Both the position numbers and the translations under genes were made by a program. The notes under the pieces are model-generated. The model had not been told where the DNA came from, did no database searches, and worked only from the letters and a program-made list of their open reading frames with translations. 7,359 bases of DNA, from positions 1-7,359 of the forward strand of contig DYHU01000198.1 of assembly GCA_020724025.1 (NCBI GenBank). The letters run 5' to 3'. Positions 1 to 5,308 of this stretch are shown here, one piece after another (the stretch's first letter is position 1; each line of letters begins with the position of its first letter). Origin of the DNA: Syntrophorhabdus sp. (GTDB taxonomy: Bacteria > Desulfobacterota > BSN033 > UBA1163).

Positions 1-1
1 G

Positions 2-145
2 TTTACTTCATTGAAGGGGCCAAATGGAGAAAAGGTATTTGAAGCTTATGTTCAACAAAGAACGCCTTCTGCCTATCGAGTTTTCTGGTATTATGGCCCC
101 GGACACAAGCAAATCACCATTGTAGCTATTACCCCCCATCCATAA
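2..145 (+). CDS. C-terminal end of a RelE/ParE-like toxin protein (5' partial)
   Basis: The frame is open from the window edge to a TAA at 143-145 and gives the last 47 residues of a protein whose start lies outside the window. The visible part has a charged stretch (KGPNGEKVFEAY), then two beta-strand-like segments, YRVFWYYGPG and KQITIVAITPHP, ending right at the stop. A hydrophobic strand with Tyr-Arg, a short turn and a final strand ending in a His/Pro tail resembles the C-terminal sheet of small RelE/ParE-superfamily toxins, which are mRNA interferases or gyrase poisons. The catalytic residues cannot be judged from this fragment. No antitoxin follows, because acsE converges 26 bp away; any partner would lie to the left. 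The match is by recollection of the fold and tail only. An unrelated small protein is possible. Confidence 0.5.
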   Translation, partial: FTSLKGPNGEKVFEAYVQQRTPSAYRVFWYYGPGHKQITIVAITPHP

Positions 146-171
146 AACGTGACAATAGCTTTCTGGGCCAA

Positions 172-1074
172 TTACATCTGGAGCCAGGAATTCGAATAGA
201 GGATCTGGCCCATCAGGACTCTGGTGGTTTTTACATAATCGAGTTCTTCCTTGCTCAGGGATTTGAGGTCGATCTGCTCTTTGTCCATCACACGATAGAT
301 TAATTTTTTCAAATCCTCATGTTTTCCTCTTGCAAAATATTTTATTTCCTCATCGAAGGCATCGATGATGGCTGAGGACATGCCGTATCGTTCAATCATG
401 ACGAGATAGGTCTGATTGAGGATAGGCCGGAGGTGATTCGGAGCGCCATTGGAGACATTGGAGAGCCCGCAGGTTGACTGGATTCCCGGGGCGATCTCCT
501 GGAGGTCTTTAAACATCTTCATAAACTCGATACAGCCCGGGACCTGAACCTGGCTCTGGGGGCTGGTGATCGGGGTGATGATGGGATCGATCCAGATATC
601 TTCATTCGGGATGCCGAACTCCATGGCTTTCTGCATCAGTTCGGCGGCCAGAACGCCTCTCTCATTGGCGTCTCGGGGAAGACCGGAAGGTCCCCAGAGC
701 AGGGCGACGATTCCTGCGCCATACTTTTGAGCAAGGGGGAATTTGGCCTCCATGCTTTCCGGACGGGCCATGATCGAGTTGATCACTGCCTTTCCTTTTT
801 TATTTTTATAGACCCGGAGTCCTGCCTCAATGGCTTCTGCATTGATGGTATCGAGATAGAGGGGGGTGTCCACCACCTCCTGAACGGTTTTGACGACCCA
901 CTCCATCAACTCTCCTCCGCCTTTTCTTGCAGGGCCCAGATTGATATCGAGATAATCCACGCCGGCACCGGCCTCGGCAATGGCCATCTCCTGGATGGGT
1001 TTTGGATCTCTCTCCCTCATTGCCGTACCGATCTTCTTCACAATGACATTGAGGTTTTCTCCGATGAGGATCAT
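172..1074 (-). CDS. acsE: 5-methyltetrahydrofolate:corrinoid/iron-sulfur protein Co-methyltransferase
   Basis: AcsE transfers the N5-methyl group of CH3-H4folate to Co(I) of the corrinoid iron-sulfur protein, linking the methyl branch of the Wood-Ljungdahl pathway to acetyl-CoA synthase. It is a cytoplasmic TIM-barrel protein of the pterin-binding (DHPS-like) family. The opening MILIGENLN matches the family start. Pterin-pocket residues seen in the Moorella enzyme have counterparts here: D75 in YLDTINAE, N99 in VINSIMAR, D163 in WIDPIITP and N206 in GLSNVS; the last corresponds to the catalytic Asn (N199 in Moorella). The protein has 300 residues against about 262 in Moorella. Most of the excess is a charged, Lys/Glu-rich helical insert near residues 245-282, before the final VLMGQILYSNS segment. 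The ATG at 1074 has a GGGAG 7 nt upstream. It is the last acs gene in the window in the direction of transcription. No acsD lies between it and acsC. Confidence 0.95.
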   Translation of the reverse strand: MILIGENLNVIVKKIGTAMRERDPKPIQEMAIAEAGAGVDYLDINLGPARKGGGELMEWVVKTVQEVVDTPLYLDTINAEAIEAGLRVYKNKKGKAVINSIMARPESMEAKFPLAQKYGAGIVALLWGPSGLPRDANERGVLAAELMQKAMEFGIPNEDIWIDPIITPITSPQSQVQVPGCIEFMKMFKDLQEIAPGIQSTCGLSNVSNGAPNHLRPILNQTYLVMIERYGMSSAIIDAFDEEIKYFARGKHEDLKKLIYRVMDKEQIDLKSLSKEELDYVKTTRVLMGQILYSNSWLQM

Positions 1075-1081
1075 GGCATTG

Positions 1082-1086
1082 CTCCC
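1082..1086 (-). promoter_or_regulatory. Shine-Dalgarno sequence of acsE
   Basis: GGGAG on the minus strand, 7 nt before the ATG at 1074. It lies only about 20 bp from the edge of the palindromic repeat at 1106-1231, so in a transcript running on from acsC that repeat would form the 5' leader of acsE. An ATG at 1079 is out of frame. Confidence 0.75.
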
Positions 1087-1105
1087 GCAATGAGTTCGGA
1101 GTAAT

Positions 1106-1231
1106 TATAGTGAACGACCCAATAAAGTAGTCATTGCGAGGAGCGAAGCGACGTGGCAATCTCCTGAGATTGCTTCACTTCGTTCGCAATGACACTTTGA
1201 GGATGTCAACTTTTTTAAGTCGTTCACTATA
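1106..1231. repeat. MITE-like palindromic repeat with 13-bp terminal inverted repeats
   Basis: The outer ends are perfect inverted repeats: TATAGTGAACGAC at 1106-1118 and its complement at 1219-1231. Inside lies a second palindrome. GTCATTGCGA (1130-1139) pairs with 1184-1193, and the centre GCAATCTC-CT-GAGATTGC (1156-1173) is a perfect 8-bp hairpin with a 2-nt loop. The inner part reads like the widespread 'GTCATTGCGAGGAGCGAAG' family of dispersed bacterial intergenic repeats, known for giving spurious short proteins when translated. The element is flanked by an 11-bp direct repeat, AGTTCGGAGTA (1093-1103 and 1231-1241), which could be a target duplication but belongs to a motif repeated nearby. 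No transposase is encoded, so any mobility would have to be supplied in trans. Calling it a MITE is inference from its structure. Confidence 0.75.
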
Positions 1232-1260
1232 GTTCGGAGTATTTTATTTTAATTCTTTAC

Positions 1261-1291
1261 ACTCCGAACTCTGAACTCCGAACTCCGAACT
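1261..1291. repeat. 7-bp tandem array (ACTCCGA)n
   Basis: Four full units plus three bases: 1261-1267, 1268-1274 (ACTCTGA, one change), 1275-1281, 1282-1288, then ACT. The 10-mer ACTCCGAACT occurs three times here (1261, 1275, 1282) and is the exact reverse complement of AGTTCGGAGT at 1093-1102 and 1231-1240. A hairpin with a 10-bp stem can therefore form across the AT-rich stretch 1241-1260. A TTTTT follows on the plus strand, the wrong direction for ending acsC transcription, so I do not call a terminator. Confidence 0.75.
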
Positions 1292-1297
1292 TTTTGT

Positions 1298-2644
1298 TTA
1301 ACCGCCCATTTTCAGATAAGCAGGGATATGGGCGGCCTCTCTTGGTCCGATTTTAACCTTCCAGTCCGGGCCGAGCTCTTCTTCGAGATCTCCGCTGATG
1401 ACCGCGACTGCTCCGGGGATGATCACCTGCCGGTGTTTCACTTTGTCAGCGATGCCGCTCTTTTTGATGAAGGCGCCGATCGCATCTCCCACGAATTTTC
1501 CAGCAGCCCAGGCCGTGAGCACGGAGAGCCCTTCGGTATCCATCACCAGAAGCCAGCTTGGAATCCGGCTCGATTCGATCTCACCGGAGACGATGAAATA
1601 AGTCAGCGAGAAGTTGACGGTGATCAGAACAGGAGAATCCTCTCCGGGATTACCGATGGGATAGATTCCCTGCTGCATCGTCATGGGCCGTTGAGGGTCA
1701 GTATAGATATTGAGCCGTTCAACGAGAAGGGGAAAGAGGTTCTCTCCCCGGAAATCTGAAAGGACGATGATCCCCGCATATTTTGCAACGAAGGTGGCGG
1801 CGACAAGGGTTTCTTTCATCGGATCATTCGTCATTTCACAGGGAAAGGTGATGGTCGGAAATCCGAGGCAACGGTTTTTCTGGAGGAGGGCCGACCGACG
1901 GATTAAGACCTGATCTTCAAAGGCCCTGCGAAGGGTTCTCGATCCGGAATCGAGGACAAGGTCTTTGAGACCCGCGGCCATCAGTTTTTCGGTCAGCCCG
2001 GAGAGGGCCTCCAGATTGTCCGCTCTGACCGTTAGAGGACATTTGTTCTCCACGGCAAGATTGGCCAGGGCTTCGAGGTTTCCATCGGTAGCCGAATAGA
2101 TCAATGGAACACGGTCAGAGGAGGCTTTGACTCCTGCAGTTAAAGCCTCCACCTTTTCACTCATCAAAATGAGGGCGGCATCCGTTTCGGACCTCACCTT
2201 CTTCACCAGGGCTTCAAACTTCCCCGGGTCTCCGGACTCATTCTTGATGGCAATCATTTCCGGTCTCAGGGTTAGCCCCACTCTTTCATACCTCAGCTCA
2301 TTGAACCGCTTCAGGCGGTCTTCGATTTCAGGCTCAGGCATCGCATCGCTGATGAGGATGGCAAAACCCGGTTTGTTCACGAAGGTTTTTTCATGACGAA
2401 ATTGAACGGTTTCTCCCCCAATCTTCACCACATTTTCACCTGAGCCAATGGCGAGAGGTCGTATGGGAGGGGCGGACGCTTCGGAAAGCTGGGCCTTGGC
2501 TTCCTCAGACACATAGGGGCAGGAAGTTAGTTCCGCCTTTCCTGCGGCCAGGTTCATGGCGAAGGCGAGACAGGTCGGGACACCGCACTCCTTACAATTG
2601 GTTTTAGGCAAGAGTTTAAAGATCTGGATTCCTGTCAACCCCAT
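1298..2644 (-). CDS. acsC: Corrinoid iron-sulfur protein large (gamma) subunit
   Basis: AcsC is the large subunit of CFeSP, the B12 protein that accepts a methyl group from AcsE and delivers it to the A-cluster of AcsB. The N-terminal domain (about residues 1-58) carries the [4Fe-4S] motif CKECGVPTC plus SCPY: C17, C20, C25 and C42. This cluster reductively reactivates Co(II). A TIM-barrel domain follows to about residue 320. The C-terminal corrinoid-binding domain includes NFSLTY (344-349), EGLSVLTAWAAGKF (371-384), IPGAVAV (409-415) and KIGPREA (431-437), all typical of the family. The length of 448 is close to Moorella AcsC (446), and similarity runs from end to end. The ATG at 2644 has AAAGGAGA 6 nt upstream. 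The usual partner acsD, encoding the small subunit, is not adjacent on either side: 104 bp of hairpin repeat separates acsC from acsB, and 223 bp of repeats separates it from acsE. Confidence 0.96.
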   Translation of the reverse strand: MGLTGIQIFKLLPKTNCKECGVPTCLAFAMNLAAGKAELTSCPYVSEEAKAQLSEASAPPIRPLAIGSGENVVKIGGETVQFRHEKTFVNKPGFAILISDAMPEPEIEDRLKRFNELRYERVGLTLRPEMIAIKNESGDPGKFEALVKKVRSETDAALILMSEKVEALTAGVKASSDRVPLIYSATDGNLEALANLAVENKCPLTVRADNLEALSGLTEKLMAAGLKDLVLDSGSRTLRRAFEDQVLIRRSALLQKNRCLGFPTITFPCEMTNDPMKETLVAATFVAKYAGIIVLSDFRGENLFPLLVERLNIYTDPQRPMTMQQGIYPIGNPGEDSPVLITVNFSLTYFIVSGEIESSRIPSWLLVMDTEGLSVLTAWAAGKFVGDAIGAFIKKSGIADKVKHRQVIIPGAVAVISGDLEEELGPDWKVKIGPREAAHIPAYLKMGG

Positions 2645-2665
2645 GGAAACTCTCCTTTCAAAGCA

Positions 2666-2743
2666 CGTGATCGGTGAGTCGTGATTGGTGATTCGTCAAA
2701 CAATCATCAATTTCGAGCCACGATTCACGAGTCACGAATCACG
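2666..2743. repeat. Long imperfect inverted repeat between acsB and acsC
   Basis: The arms 2666-2690 and 2719-2743 are complementary at 20 of 25 positions by hand alignment, with a 28-nt loop. The arms are built from degenerate copies of a short unit (CGTGATT, GGTGATT, CGTGACT), like the GATTCGTGA-type dispersed intergenic repeats. It fills almost the whole spacer, from just after the acsB stop to 7 bp before the acsC Shine-Dalgarno. It could form a hairpin in an acsB-acsC transcript and affect mRNA processing or stability. No T-run follows on the minus strand, so it is not a normal intrinsic terminator. Confidence 0.7.
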
Positions 2744-2748
2744 TTCAA

Positions 2749-4956
2749 CTACCCCAGGATCGGATCCATCGAGAGGGCGGGATGGTTTTTCTCCGTGAGG
2801 AAAGGAAGAATTTCCTCTTCGGTGACCCCGATGGTTTCGTCCGCAATCATATCGATGAAATCCGGAATGCCGATCTCCTGAGATCGTCTGATCAATCGCT
2901 CCCTGATCTCATCCTTGAGCATTTTAGGCATCCAGACGAGCCGCTTGATCCCGCCATCTCCGACCAGCCACTTTCTCTGCGTGATATTATATTTGCTGTG
3001 GCCGACGAAGCCGGGCGTGACCTGACCCCCTCCCACTGAACCCGCCAGGGTGGTGAACTTCATCCCGCAGGGGGTCATCCCCGGAAAGTCGCGGTTGACC
3101 GTCATCACACCGTTGCACATCGGGAGGACAGCCGCAATACATTCACAGCAACCGCAGGTGGTCATCGGATCGTACATCAAACTGTAGAAATTGTAGTGGT
3201 CGACCTTCTGACGGGAGGCTTTATAGACGAATTCGTTTACGCCCTTCCACTGGCCGAGTTTGGGATCAATGACCTCTCCTTTTGGAACGGGCTGGTTCGG
3301 CCCGGTGGCATTGATCTCAAAAGAGGCTTTGCAATCCATCCAGTTGTAAGCGCCGCAAAGTCCTGTCCTTTCCGGGCTGATGACACAGACATGGCTGGGC
3401 GCAAAGGACTGGCAGAGGGTGCAGGAGTAGAAGGTGTCTATGGTCTCATCCGTCATCCCCTCGATACGGACATCCCTCTTCTGGTAGACCTCCCTTGCCT
3501 GAGCGAGGATCTGATCGACCTTCTCCTGATCGGTATAGATCTTGACCTGGACTTTGTCGAAGATGGCTCCAAAGTCCTGATGAAATTTTGCGTGGAGGAT
3601 CTTGCCGAGATGGGAGAAACGAAATCCCTTTTCCACAGCCCCCTTGCTAATCCGAATCCACGCAATGTCCCTCTGACCGATATGCATCACTCCCTGGGCA
3701 TAGTTGATGAGATGGTGGATCTGCCGTTCGAGAATCGGTTCAAAGTCTTCCTGCATCTGCCGGCCTGCCACCTCAGCGACGATGGCAATGGGAAGCTGTC
3801 CGGGAGATTCTGTCTGATCGAGATCAGGCCCGATGAGAACCACTTTGCCATCTTCAACTTCATCCATGGGTCGGGAGGTGACCCACTCCACCGCATGGGT
3901 TCTTCCTCCTCCGCATTCCATAGAGATATCCTCACCCCTGACCCTTTCCCCCTCGAAGGCAGGGCCATAAGAGACAGGGATCGGGACTTCGGCGACAGCC
4001 ACCTTTAACCCTCTCACCTCTGCGGCTCTCTGGACGATCTGGTCATGGGGGACGTTTGAAACGACATGCTCATAAGTGCAGACGCCTGTGGGGAGGATCT
4101 CGGGGATGGGGGTATCGGCGATTGTCGGAAATCCCCAGTTGATGGCGCCGGCGGCATTGGTATACCATTCATCCGTGACAAATCCGAGGGGCATGACAAA
4201 GGCAAAGGTGCGATCTTTGTTGTAGATCAGATTTTTCCGGAAGTCACCGGGTTTGACTCCGCCAAAGGCCATGGCGACCCTGCAGGCAAAGCCGATGGCA
4301 AAGACAGCAGCAGAGACATCAGGGCCAAAGGAGACCAGCCTCGTGGGCCATCCGATCTGAACGCCTGCCTCCACCAACTGTTCGGCAAAACGTTTTCCTT
4401 CATTTTCAGCGCACATAAAGACATAGAGGTTCTTCTCCTGAAGCTCTATGGCGATTTTTTTTGCAATCTCGGGTGATGGCGCGGCGCCCACGATAGCGGC
4501 AAATCCAGGCGCAGTGCCATCCACAAATTCGACCCCACGTTTCCGAAAGATGACATCATCGGCTGCGCCCAGCCAGATATTATCAGGCAAAGGGTCTTCC
4601 TGCTTCGTATAGAAATTCGGATTTTCGAGATAACGGATGGCCTCGATGATCTCCTCTGCGAAGAAGGTGGCCATTCCTGCATCGAGGGCCGGACCTAAAT
4701 AAGGGAGATTCACCTTTTCTTTGACCAGAGGGGGAAGAAGGGATCGGGTTCTCTCGAGAACGGGTTTCACATCCCCCAATTTCTGGATGGGGACTCCGAG
4801 GATGGCGTAGATGATGGGCAGATAATACGCCGTATTGGGAAAGCCGACTTCCTGATTGGGCCCCCATTTCTCCAAAGCTTCTTCATATTTCTTCTCGGCC
4901 CTTTCGACAACCTTATGGGCTCCCCTGATTGCGGCAGATGCAATGATCTTGGACAC
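2749..4956 (-). CDS. acsB: CO-methylating acetyl-CoA synthase, CODH/ACS alpha subunit
   Basis: AcsB assembles acetyl-CoA from CoA, CO supplied by AcsA, and the methyl group of CFeSP. At 735 residues it matches the bacterial form (Moorella 729), with the N-terminal domain (about 1-315) that docks on CODH and lines the CO tunnel; archaeal homologues lack this domain. The A-cluster ligands are all present at Moorella number +6. C512, C515, C524 and C534 (CTLCQSF, HVCV, LCGA) hold the [4Fe-4S] cluster, and C601-G602-C603 holds the two nickels. F518 matches the active-site Phe (Moorella F512). Oddly, C604 follows directly where Moorella has Phe, giving CGCCEC with another Cys at 606. The start is GTG at 4956: a TGA lies immediately upstream in frame, and GGAGG sits 8 nt before the GTG. 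The ATG at 4963 is out of frame. The stop is TAG. It lies downstream of acsA, separated by 352 bp of repeats. Confidence 0.97.
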   Translation of the reverse strand: MSKIIASAAIRGAHKVVERAEKKYEEALEKWGPNQEVGFPNTAYYLPIIYAILGVPIQKLGDVKPVLERTRSLLPPLVKEKVNLPYLGPALDAGMATFFAEEIIEAIRYLENPNFYTKQEDPLPDNIWLGAADDVIFRKRGVEFVDGTAPGFAAIVGAAPSPEIAKKIAIELQEKNLYVFMCAENEGKRFAEQLVEAGVQIGWPTRLVSFGPDVSAAVFAIGFACRVAMAFGGVKPGDFRKNLIYNKDRTFAFVMPLGFVTDEWYTNAAGAINWGFPTIADTPIPEILPTGVCTYEHVVSNVPHDQIVQRAAEVRGLKVAVAEVPIPVSYGPAFEGERVRGEDISMECGGGRTHAVEWVTSRPMDEVEDGKVVLIGPDLDQTESPGQLPIAIVAEVAGRQMQEDFEPILERQIHHLINYAQGVMHIGQRDIAWIRISKGAVEKGFRFSHLGKILHAKFHQDFGAIFDKVQVKIYTDQEKVDQILAQAREVYQKRDVRIEGMTDETIDTFYSCTLCQSFAPSHVCVISPERTGLCGAYNWMDCKASFEINATGPNQPVPKGEVIDPKLGQWKGVNEFVYKASRQKVDHYNFYSLMYDPMTTCGCCECIAAVLPMCNGVMTVNRDFPGMTPCGMKFTTLAGSVGGGQVTPGFVGHSKYNITQRKWLVGDGGIKRLVWMPKMLKDEIRERLIRRSQEIGIPDFIDMIADETIGVTEEEILPFLTEKNHPALSMDPILG

Positions 4957-4964
4957 GTCTCATT

Positions 4965-4969
4965 CCTCC
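4965..4969 (-). promoter_or_regulatory. Shine-Dalgarno sequence that fixes the GTG start of acsB
   Basis: GGAGG on the minus strand, 8 nt before the GTG at 4956-4954. An ATG (4963-4961) lies between them, but its frame ends after about 16 codons. The in-frame TGA right before the GTG rules out a longer AcsB. Confidence 0.85.
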
Positions 4970-4970
4970 A

Positions 4971-5011
4971 TTAATCAATTAATCAATTAAATTCCAATAA
5001 CCAATAACCAA
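4971..5011. repeat. Two short AT-rich tandem arrays upstream of acsB
   Basis: TTAATCAA occurs twice in tandem (4971-4978, 4979-4986), followed by TTAA. Next to it, CCAATAA occurs twice (4994-5000, 5001-5007), followed by CCAAA. The second motif recurs inverted as TTGGTTATT at 5296-5304, just before the acsA stop. They look like slippage-type repeats; no function is evident. Confidence 0.65.
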
Positions 5012-5018
5012 ATCCCAA

Positions 5019-5034
5019 TCCCGCCAGGGCGGGA
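5019..5034. repeat. Short GC-rich hairpin
   Basis: TCCCGCC-AG-GGCGGGA is a perfect 7-bp stem with a 2-nt loop in an otherwise AT-rich stretch. It has no T-run on either side, so it is not a standard terminator. It resembles small dispersed palindromes of intergenic DNA. Confidence 0.65.
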
Positions 5035-5101
5035 CCAAATAATTCCCAATGAACAAATTTCAATCACCAAGATATAGGTAGTAAATTGGTCGTTGGAATT
5101 A

Positions 5102-5238
5102 CATGGAAAATAACTCCCCAAAATCTCCTCCCCCCTTGCGGGGGAGGATGAAGGTGGGGGGTAATCATAAGTCACATGGTCACCCCCACCCTATCCCTCC
5201 CCCATCGAAGGGGGAGGGAAGTTCTTATTATTTCCATG
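5102..5238. repeat. Inverted pair of GC-rich repeats enclosed by 8-bp inverted ends
   Basis: Two copies of a unit of about 35 nt face each other. Each has the form CCTCCCCC-loop-GGGGGAGG followed by GGTGGGGG; one lies at about 5126-5161 and the other, inverted, at about 5183-5219. Copy 1 folds as a 9-bp stem (5126-5134 with 5140-5148). Copy 2 folds as a perfect 10-bp stem (5194-5203 with 5210-5219). GGTGGGGG (5153-5160) pairs with CCCCCACC (5183-5190), making a central hairpin. The outer ends CATGGAAA (5102-5109) and TTTCCATG (5231-5238) pair too. As RNA this could fold as three hairpins on one closing stem. The structure suggests a non-autonomous mobile repeat. No open frame of note lies inside. 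Confidence 0.75.
5183..5203 (-). other. Canonical G-quadruplex motif in the acsA-acsB spacer transcript
   Basis: Read on the minus strand, the same sense as the acs mRNA, this is G5-A-G3-ATA-G3-T-G5: four G-runs of at least three with loops of 1, 3 and 1 nt. That fits the standard intramolecular G-quadruplex pattern. The first two G-runs are also the 3' arm of the 10-bp hairpin of 5194-5219, so the two folds exclude each other. Formation in the cell is not shown by sequence. Confidence 0.6.
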
Positions 5239-5247
5239 GTTCGTGAG

Positions 5248-5275
5248 TGATAAGCTTATCATATAAAATTTATAT
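5248..5275. repeat. Two adjoining AT-rich palindromes after acsA
   Basis: TGATAAGCTTATCA (5248-5261) is a perfect 14-bp palindrome. Sharing its last base, ATATAAA-A-TTTATAT (5261-5275) is a second palindrome with 7-bp arms. They begin about 33 bp past the acsA stop. They could be a protein-binding site or part of the neighbouring repeat. A continuous T-run for a terminator is missing. Confidence 0.5.
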
Positions 5276-5308
5276 GGTTATTGATGACTGGTAATTGGTT
5301 ATTATCCA

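Larger units (their letters stand above)
4957..5308. other. 352-bp repeat-filled spacer between acsA and acsB
   Basis: I find no gene here. From the acsA stop towards acsB it holds two palindromes (5248-5275), a 137-bp inverted-repeat element (5102-5238), a short GC hairpin (5019-5034), two short tandem arrays (4971-5011) and the acsB ribosome binding site. A 62-codon minus-strand frame (4987-5175) runs through the repeats but has no family resemblance. There is no clear -35/-10 promoter for acsB, so it is uncertain whether acsB depends on read-through from acsA. Confidence 0.75.

Noticed and set aside
827..1159. 110-codon minus-strand frame overlapping the start of acsE
   Set aside because: Its first part (MPRRFAPRND) is the translated palindromic repeat, and the rest is acsE in another frame. 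It has no support as a gene.
1181..1209. Promoter for acsE inside the palindromic repeat
   Set aside because: TTGACA occurs on the minus strand at 1209-1204, but no -10-like hexamer lies at the right distance (CGAACG at 17 nt).
1093..1291. CRISPR-like array
   Set aside because: The repeats are 7-10 bp, in mixed orientation and without regular spacers.
1231..1295. Intrinsic terminator after acsC
   Set aside because: The 10-bp stem is real, but the T-run lies on the plus-strand 3' side. On the acsC transcript the stem is preceded by A residues and followed by no U-tract.
3196..4008. 270-codon plus-strand frame opposite acsB
   Set aside because: It is an antisense shadow of a strongly conserved gene. 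It has no Shine-Dalgarno or recognisable domain.
4961..4963. ATG upstream of acsB as its start
   Set aside because: It is 7 nt upstream of the GTG and out of frame; its frame stops after about 16 codons.
4987..5175. 62-codon minus-strand frame in the acsA-acsB spacer
   Set aside because: It runs through the inverted repeats and gives a low-complexity Pro/Ser-rich then Ile-rich peptide of the kind produced by translating intergenic repeats. It has no ribosome binding site.
5102..5238. tRNA or riboswitch from the cloverleaf-like fold
   Set aside because: Apart from the three-hairpin shape, no tRNA consensus bases, T-loop or known riboswitch core are seen; the symmetry is explained by an inverted repeat.
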